Assembly: GCA_035542815.1 (NCBI GenBank)
Contig: DATKKS010000102.1
Span: 1 to 27,566, forward strand
Direction: 5' to 3'
DNA length: 27,566 nt
Source: JACRLI01 sp035542815
GTDB taxonomy: Bacteria > Eisenbacteria > RBG-16-71-46 > JACRLI01
Shown here: piece after piece, positions 23,649 to 27,566 of the stretch
How the letters are laid out: every line of letters starts with the position of its first letter
Position numbering within the stretch: position 1 is the first letter of the stretch
Notes under the pieces: generated by a model
What the model was told of the DNA's origin: nothing
What the model saw: the letters and a program-made list of their open reading frames with translations, nothing else
Database searches by the model: none
Translations under genes and position numbers: made by a program

Positions 23649-24716
23649 ATGCGCGCCGGATTGCTGGCCTGGATGGCCGTGGCGGTGGCGACGGGGGTGG
23701 CCGCGGCCCCGCGGGCGCCCGCGCCCGCGCCGCGGCCGCGGCCCGAGGTGATGCGGGGCATCACCCTGAGCCTGTTCTACCCGCGGGACCGCGCCCAGGT
23801 GCCGGCCAGCCTCGAGCGCATCGCGGCGCTCGGGGCGACCCACGTCTCGGTGCCGATCCCGCTGTGGCAGGACGGGGTGGCCACGACCACGGTGGACTGG
23901 GACCCGCGGCGCACCCCTTCGGACTCCCTGGTGGCGCGCGTGGTGCGCGAGGCGCACGCCCGCGGGCTCCGGGTGGTGCTGTTCCCGCTGCTGAGCCTGC
24001 GCGAGACCGGGCCCGGGCGGTGGCGCGGAGCGCTCCGCCCGGCCGACTGGGGCGCGTGGTTCGCTTCCTACCGGGAGCAGCTGCTGCGCTGCGCGCGCGT
24101 GGGGCGCGTGGCCCAGGCCGACTGGCTGTGCGTGGGGGCCGAGCTGGCCTCCAGCGTGGCCCACGCCGGCCGGTGGCGGCAACTCATCCGGTCGGTGCGC
24201 GCCGCGTTTCCGGGGTGCCTCATGTACTCGCGGAACTGGGACAGCACTGGCGGGCTGGCGTTCGGGGCCGAGCTCGACTTGGTGGGTCTCAACGCCTACT
24301 TCGAGCTGGTCGGCGGGCAACAACCCACCGCGGCCGCGCTGGCGCGCCGATGGGCGCAGATCCGCCGCCGCCTCGAGCGCCGAGCGGGCGCGCTCGGGGG
24401 ACGGTTCGTGTTCACCGAGGTGGGCTACCCCAGCTCCGAGCGGGCCGCGGCCCGGCCGTGGGACTACCTGGGCCCGCGCACCAGCCGGCCGGATCTACAA
24501 GACTTGTGCTTCGAGGCCTTCTTCCGGGCGTGGGCCGGGGATCCGCGCCTGGCCGGGGCGTTCGTGTACCTGTGGTCGGCGCGCGAAGGCGACGCTGGCG
24601 ACCCTGGCTATTCCATCCGCGGCAAGCCGGCCGAGCGCACCGTGGAGCGGTGGTTCAAGGCCGGCTTCCCGCTGGCCGACCCGGATTCCGCCCGCGCCCC
24701 GGCGCCCGCAAAATGA
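23649..24716 (+). CDS. GH113-like secreted TIM-barrel glycosidase
   Basis: 355 aa with a signal peptide (about 1-20) and a Pro/Ala/Arg-rich linker. The barrel starts at MRGITLSLFYPRD. Barrel landmarks are THVSVPIPLW, L-R-V-V-L-F-P-L-L-S, C-V-G-A-E165-L (candidate acid/base), D-L-V-G-L-N-A-Y-F and V-F-T-E257-V-G-Y-P-S (candidate nucleophile), then A-F-V-Y-L-W-S near the end. The two glutamates at the ends of strands 4 and 7 mark clan GH-A. The TEVGYPS and LNAYF motifs recall GH113 beta-mannanase-type enzymes, so mannan or a self-made glycan are possible substrates. The ribosome site (GTGGGAC) is weak. It stands alone, ahead of a strong hairpin that touches its stop region. Confidence 0.75.
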   Translation: MRAGLLAWMAVAVATGVAAAPRAPAPAPRPRPEVMRGITLSLFYPRDRAQVPASLERIAALGATHVSVPIPLWQDGVATTTVDWDPRRTPSDSLVARVVREAHARGLRVVLFPLLSLRETGPGRWRGALRPADWGAWFASYREQLLRCARVGRVAQADWLCVGAELASSVAHAGRWRQLIRSVRAAFPGCLMYSRNWDSTGGLAFGAELDLVGLNAYFELVGGQQPTAAALARRWAQIRRRLERRAGALGGRFVFTEVGYPSSERAAARPWDYLGPRTSRPDLQDLCFEAFFRAWAGDPRLAGAFVYLWSAREGDAGDPGYSIRGKPAERTVERWFKAGFPLADPDSARAPAPAK

Positions 24717-24719
24717 AGC

Positions 24720-24744
24720 AGGGGCACGGCGGCGCCGTGCCCCT
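24720..24744 (-). terminator. Strong hairpin between convergent units, terminator for the minus strand
   Basis: An 11-bp stem, AGGGGCACGGC (24720-24730) with GCCGTGCCCCT (24734-24744), with a 3-base loop. On the minus strand it is followed by TGCTTCATTTT, a fair U-rich tail that runs through the GH113-like stop codon. On the plus strand the tail is T-poor, but it may still slow transcription from the GH gene. Confidence 0.65.
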
Positions 24745-24747
24745 TCC

Positions 24748-24849
24748 AAAAAAGCCCGCGGACCAGACCCACGTCTCACAGGCGCAGTCTCGTGTCGCTC
24801 CGGTTACAGAGGATCCGGTCGCGGGGCTTTCGCTGGTCTCTTCAAGAAC
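24748..24849 (-). ncRNA. Candidate structured small RNA
   Basis: A TTGACA-N17-TATACT promoter points into this segment and transcription should start near 24849. The RNA folds on itself. Bases 24830-24811 pair with 24751-24770 in about 19 base pairs (two single-base bulges at 24823 and 24761, two G-U pairs), and the 3' arm runs directly into U6 (24753-24748), as in an intrinsic terminator. A 40-base apical region (24810-24771) can form a smaller GCG/CGC hairpin. No credible ORF is present. I do not recognise a known class: there is no SRP core, tRNA arms or clear 6S bubble. The end could instead be the hairpin at 24744-24720, giving about 140 bases. The structure was worked out by eye. Confidence 0.55.
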
Positions 24850-24855
24850 GCAGAG

Positions 24856-24884
24856 AGTATAGACGCAATGGGATAAAGTGTCAA
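24856..24884 (-). promoter_or_regulatory. Near-consensus sigma70 promoter
   Basis: On the minus strand: TTGACA (24884-24879, perfect -35), a 17-base spacer, TATACT (24861-24856, five of six). It is the best promoter in the window. It lies just after the oppC-like stop and points towards 24720, where no minus-strand protein gene exists. Confidence 0.75.
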
Positions 24885-24910
24885 GTACCTATCTGAAGGG
24901 TGCCGGGGGT

Positions 24911-25822
24911 TCAGGCCACCGGCCGGGAGTCCCGGGGGTCCAGGGCGTCGCGCAGTCCGTCCCCCAGGAAGTTGAAGCAGAACAGGGCCAGCGACAGGAC
25001 CACGCCGGGGGCGGCCACCAGCCAGGGGAACAGCGAGATCACGCTGGCCCCGTCGGCCACCAGCGTGCCCCAGGAGGCCGCCGGAGGCTCCACCCCCAGC
25101 CCCAGGAACGACAGGAACGCTTCCTGCAGCATCACCGCCGGCACGGTGAGGGTGGCGTACACGATCACCGGTCCCAGCGTATTCGGCACCAAGTGGCGCA
25201 GCAGGATCGCCCCGTCCCCGGAGCCCAGGGCCCGGGCGGCCTCCACGAAGGCCTGCTGCTTCAGCGACAGCACCTGGGCGCGCACGATCCGGGCCATGGT
25301 GAGCCACTGGACCGCGCCCAAGGCCACGAACAGCATCAGCAGGCTGCGGCTGAAGAACACCAGCAGCAGGATCACCAGGAACAGGTACGGCAGCGAGTAC
25401 AGCACGTCCACGAAGCGCATCATGAGCTCGTCGGTGCGCCCGCCGCGGTAGCCGGCGAGCGCCCCGTAGAGCACCCCGATGACGAGGCTCACCAGCATCC
25501 CCAGCAACCCCACCGCCAGGGAGATCCGCCCGCCGTGCAGGGTGCGGCTGAGCACGTCCCGGCCCAGGAGGTCGGTGCCCAGCGGGTGCTGGGGCGCGGG
25601 CGGCGTGGCCCCCAGCGCCAGGTCCTGGGCGGTGGGCGAGGGCAGCCCCGGGATCCAGGGCGCCCCGAAGGCCAGTGCCGCGAGGAGCGCCAGGAACACC
25701 CCGGAGGCCACCGCCATGCGGTTGCGCCGCAGGCGGTGCCAGGCGTCCCGCCACGGCCCCGACAGCCGCTCCCGGGCGCGCCCGCCGGCCCCCGGCCCCC
25801 GCCTCCCCGGAACGCCACTCAC
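24911..25822 (-). CDS. Peptide/oligopeptide ABC transporter permease (OppC/DppC-like)
   Basis: 303 aa from a GTG at 25822 that overlaps the OppB-like stop (GTGA). The N-terminal R-L-R-R-N-R-M-A and one membrane helix are followed by H-P-L-G-T-D-L-L-G-R-D-V-L-S-R, the diagnostic OppC/DppC motif, then five more helices. The ATPase-coupling EAA loop reads E-A-A-R-A-L-G-S-G...I-L-L-R-H-L-V-P-N. The end, F-N-F-L-G-D-G-L-R-D-A-L-D-P-R, is standard for the family. It forms the inner-membrane channel with the OppB-like protein. ATPase genes are not in the window; they may lie elsewhere or past the right edge. It is the last gene of the operon. Confidence 0.93.
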   Translation of the reverse strand: MSGVPGRRGPGAGGRARERLSGPWRDAWHRLRRNRMAVASGVFLALLAALAFGAPWIPGLPSPTAQDLALGATPPAPQHPLGTDLLGRDVLSRTLHGGRISLAVGLLGMLVSLVIGVLYGALAGYRGGRTDELMMRFVDVLYSLPYLFLVILLLVFFSRSLLMLFVALGAVQWLTMARIVRAQVLSLKQQAFVEAARALGSGDGAILLRHLVPNTLGPVIVYATLTVPAVMLQEAFLSFLGLGVEPPAASWGTLVADGASVISLFPWLVAAPGVVLSLALFCFNFLGDGLRDALDPRDSRPVA

Positions 25823-26736
25823 GACAGCTCCACCCGCGGGTCCAGCCGCGCGTACAGGATGTCCACCACCAGGTTCAGCACCAGCAGCAGTGCCGCGTAG
25901 AACAGCACCGTGCCCAGCACCACGGTGTAGTCGCGGTTGAGCGCGGCGGCGTACAGCTGCCGGCCCAGGCCCGGGACCGCGAAGATGCTCTCCACCGCCA
26001 CCGAGCCGGTCACCAGGCCCGCCGCGGCGGGCCCCAGGTAGGAGACCACCGGCAGCGCCCCGGCGCGCAGGGCGTGGACGCCCAGCACCCGGGCCTCCGG
26101 GAGCCCCTTGGCGCGGGCGGTGCGGATAAAGTCCTGCCCCAGCGTCTCGGCCATCCCGGCGCGGGTGAGCCGGGCGATGTAGGCCGCGTAGAGCGCCGAA
26201 AGCGTCACCACCGGCAGCACCGGGTGGGGCCAGCCGGCCCACAGCGCCGGTGGCAGCCAGTACAGGTGGAGCGAGAACACCAGCCCCAGCATCGGCCCGA
26301 GCACGAAGTTGGGGACCGACACCCCCAGGAGCGCCACGGACATGGACAGGTAGTCGGCCCACCGGTTCCGGCGCCACGCCGCCAGCACGCCCAGCGCGCC
26401 GCCCACCACCAGCGCCCAGCCCAGCGCCAGGCCGCCCAGCGCCAGCGACACCGGGAACGCCTGGGCGATGATCTCCCGCACCTGCAGCGACGGCCGCCGG
26501 TAGGAGGGGCCGAAGTCGAGCCGCGCGGCGTTGCCCAGGAAGCGCACGTATTGCACCGCCAGTGGCCGGTCCAGGCCGTAGCGGGCGGCCAGCGCCGCGC
26601 GGGCCGGGGCCGGGATGTCCCGCTCGGCCAGGAACGGGCCGCCCGGCGCCAGGCGCAGCATGAAGAAGGTCAGGGTGGCCACCGCCCACAGGGTGGGCAC
26701 CATGAGCAGCAGCCGGCGCGCCACGAAGCGGGTCAT
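25819..26736 (-). CDS. Peptide/oligopeptide ABC transporter permease (OppB/DppB-like)
   Basis: 305 aa; the ATG at 26736 overlaps the solute-binding protein stop (ATGA). The opening helix, R-F-V-A-R-R-L-L-L-M-V-P-T-L, is typical of OppB/DppB. L-A-P-G-G-P-F, then Y-G-L-D-R-P-L-A-V-Q-Y and six helices follow. The EAA-like loop I-R-T-A-R-A-K-G-L-P-E-A-R-V...A-L-R-A-G-A-L-P-V and E-S-I-F-A-V-P-G-L-G-R are clear. It ends in L-Y-A-R-L-D-P-R-V. It is the partner permease of the OppC-like protein. The substrate (peptides, nickel, other) cannot be set from the permeases. Confidence 0.93.
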   Translation of the reverse strand: MTRFVARRLLLMVPTLWAVATLTFFMLRLAPGGPFLAERDIPAPARAALAARYGLDRPLAVQYVRFLGNAARLDFGPSYRRPSLQVREIIAQAFPVSLALGGLALGWALVVGGALGVLAAWRRNRWADYLSMSVALLGVSVPNFVLGPMLGLVFSLHLYWLPPALWAGWPHPVLPVVTLSALYAAYIARLTRAGMAETLGQDFIRTARAKGLPEARVLGVHALRAGALPVVSYLGPAAAGLVTGSVAVESIFAVPGLGRQLYAAALNRDYTVVLGTVLFYAALLLVLNLVVDILYARLDPRVELS

Positions 26737-27566
26737 CGCTCCACGCCTCCCGGCCGCGCGCCGCGGTCGAGCCACACGTACTTCAGCTCCTGCACGTCCA
26801 GCGCGTTGGTCTCCAGGCCGCGGACGTAAGGCTTGATCAGCTCGTACACCTGCAGGTGGTAGATGGGCACGATGGGCCCGCGGGCCAGCGCCACGTCCTC
26901 GGCCCGGCGCAGCAGGCGCAGCCGCCGCGCGGTGTCCGGTTCCGCGGCGGCTGCGGCCAGCAGCGAGTCGTACTCCGGGTCGGCCCACCCGGTCCGGTTG
27001 TTGCCGTCGCCGCCGCGCAGGGTGGACAAGAAGGTGTACGGGTCGAGGTAGTCCGCCAGCCAGGTGCGGCGGGCGATGTCGTAGTGCAGCGAGGTGGTGG
27101 CCTCCAGGTACGAGCCGAACTCCATGTTGGAGATGCCCACGTCCACCCCCAGCTCGCGGCGCCACATGCTCTGGATGGCCTCCGCGATCCGGCGGTGGTC
27201 CTCGCTGGTGGTGATGAGGATGTCCAGGCGGCGCATGCCGCGCCCGCCGGGGTAGCCGGCCTCGGCCAGCAGGGCGCGCGCGCGGGCCGGGTCCCACGGG
27301 TAGCCCGGGGGATTCACGTAGCCGGGGTAGCCCCGCGGGGTGATCCCGCCCCACGGCGCGCGCGTCCCGCGCAGGAGCTTCTCGGCGATGGCCCGCCGGT
27401 CCAGGGCCAGGTTCAAGGCCAGGCGCACCCGCGGGTCGTCCAGCGGCTTGCGGGTCACGTTCAGGGAGTAGAAGTAGGTCCCCTGGAACGGGCCGGAGTG
27501 CAGGTCGGCATAGCGGCGGAGATACGGGATGTAGCCGCTCGGGATGTACCCGCTGGGGTTCCAGTC
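26733..27566 (-). CDS. Family 5 extracellular solute-binding protein, C-terminal part (cut by right edge)
   Basis: About 277 residues are visible; the frame is open to the window edge, so the N-terminus (signal peptide and first lobe) is outside and the GTG at 27458 is not the start. Family SBP_bac_5 features are T-Y-F-Y-S-L-N-V, D-D-P-R-V-R-L-A-L-N-L-A-L-D-R, the Y-P-W-D-P-A-R-A-R-A-L-L-A-E-A-G-Y repeat, D-I-A-R-R-T-W-L-A-D-Y-L-D-P, and the hinge-side I-V-P-I-Y-H. It delivers peptides or similar ligands to the two permeases downstream in the periplasm. Each gene of the trio overlaps the next by 4 bases. Confidence 0.9.
   Translation of the reverse strand, partial: DWNPSGYIPSGYIPYLRRYADLHSGPFQGTYFYSLNVTRKPLDDPRVRLALNLALDRRAIAEKLLRGTRAPWGGITPRGYPGYVNPPGYPWDPARARALLAEAGYPGGRGMRRLDILITTSEDHRRIAEAIQSMWRRELGVDVGISNMEFGSYLEATTSLHYDIARRTWLADYLDPYTFLSTLRGGDGNNRTGWADPEYDSLLAAAAAEPDTARRLRLLRRAEDVALARGPIVPIYHLQVYELIKPYVRGLETNALDVQELKYVWLDRGARPGGVER

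Noticed and set aside
24754..24827. tRNA-like spacing of GCCCGCG and a near-complementary CGCGGGG on the plus strand, 74 bases
   Set aside because: Position 8 is not T, the end pairing is imperfect, and no D-arm, anticodon loop or TTCGA T-loop can be drawn. The same bases are better explained by the minus-strand hairpin.
1..27566. CRISPR arrays, insertion sequences, attachment sites
   Set aside because: No regularly spaced direct repeats, transposase genes or integrase genes were seen.

Overview
The window is very GC-rich, with dense genes and many GTG/TTG starts. It comes from a Gram-negative (diderm) bacterium: it encodes a protein with an apparent outer-membrane beta-barrel, a periplasmic Spy/CpxP-like protein and a PEP-CTERM protein. 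The mix (Bat-type TPR/SH3 proteins, an M1 peptidase joined to an Omp85-like barrel, TolB-like propellers) fits an uncultured lineage such as the FCB group (for example Candidatus Eisenbacteria). That placement is inference; no rRNA gene is present.

Layout. 1-1117: the end of a Bat operon (BatD C-terminus and BatE). 1129-4047: secreted M1 metallopeptidase with a C-terminal Omp85-like barrel. 4068-5181: HEPN-like protein and PAP2 phosphatase. 5289-7520: large secreted protein of unknown function behind a good sigma70-type promoter, converging on a GT39-like membrane glycosyltransferase (7549-9264, minus). 9376-13523: TolB-like propeller, GT2 glycosyltransferase, nucleotidyltransferase-fold protein and alkaline-phosphatase-superfamily protein. 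The first three are joined by 4-base overlaps, and together they look like a small glycan or lipid-glycan module. 13520-15765 (minus): lysA followed by an eIF2B-like gene. 16046-18495: class II aldolase and class I fructose-1,6-bisphosphatase, a gluconeogenic pair.

18496-19137 is a long non-coding leader in front of a PEP-CTERM propeller-like protein (19138-20163). An acyl-CoA dehydrogenase (20287-21525, minus) converges on it across a perfect 28-bp inverted repeat. Then come a Met/Lys-rich DUF4412-like exported protein (21752-22489), a Spy/CpxP-like protein with a possible ECF-sigma promoter (22947-23570) and a GH113-like secreted glycosidase (23649-24716). The right end is a minus-strand peptide/oligopeptide ABC transporter operon: solute-binding protein (cut by the window edge), OppB-like and OppC-like permeases.

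The most interesting items are the M1-Omp85 fusion and an apparent unannotated small RNA gene at 24748-24849 (minus). The RNA has a TTGACA-N17-TATACT promoter, a long imperfect hairpin ending in U6 and a second strong hairpin behind it, all packed between two convergent genes.
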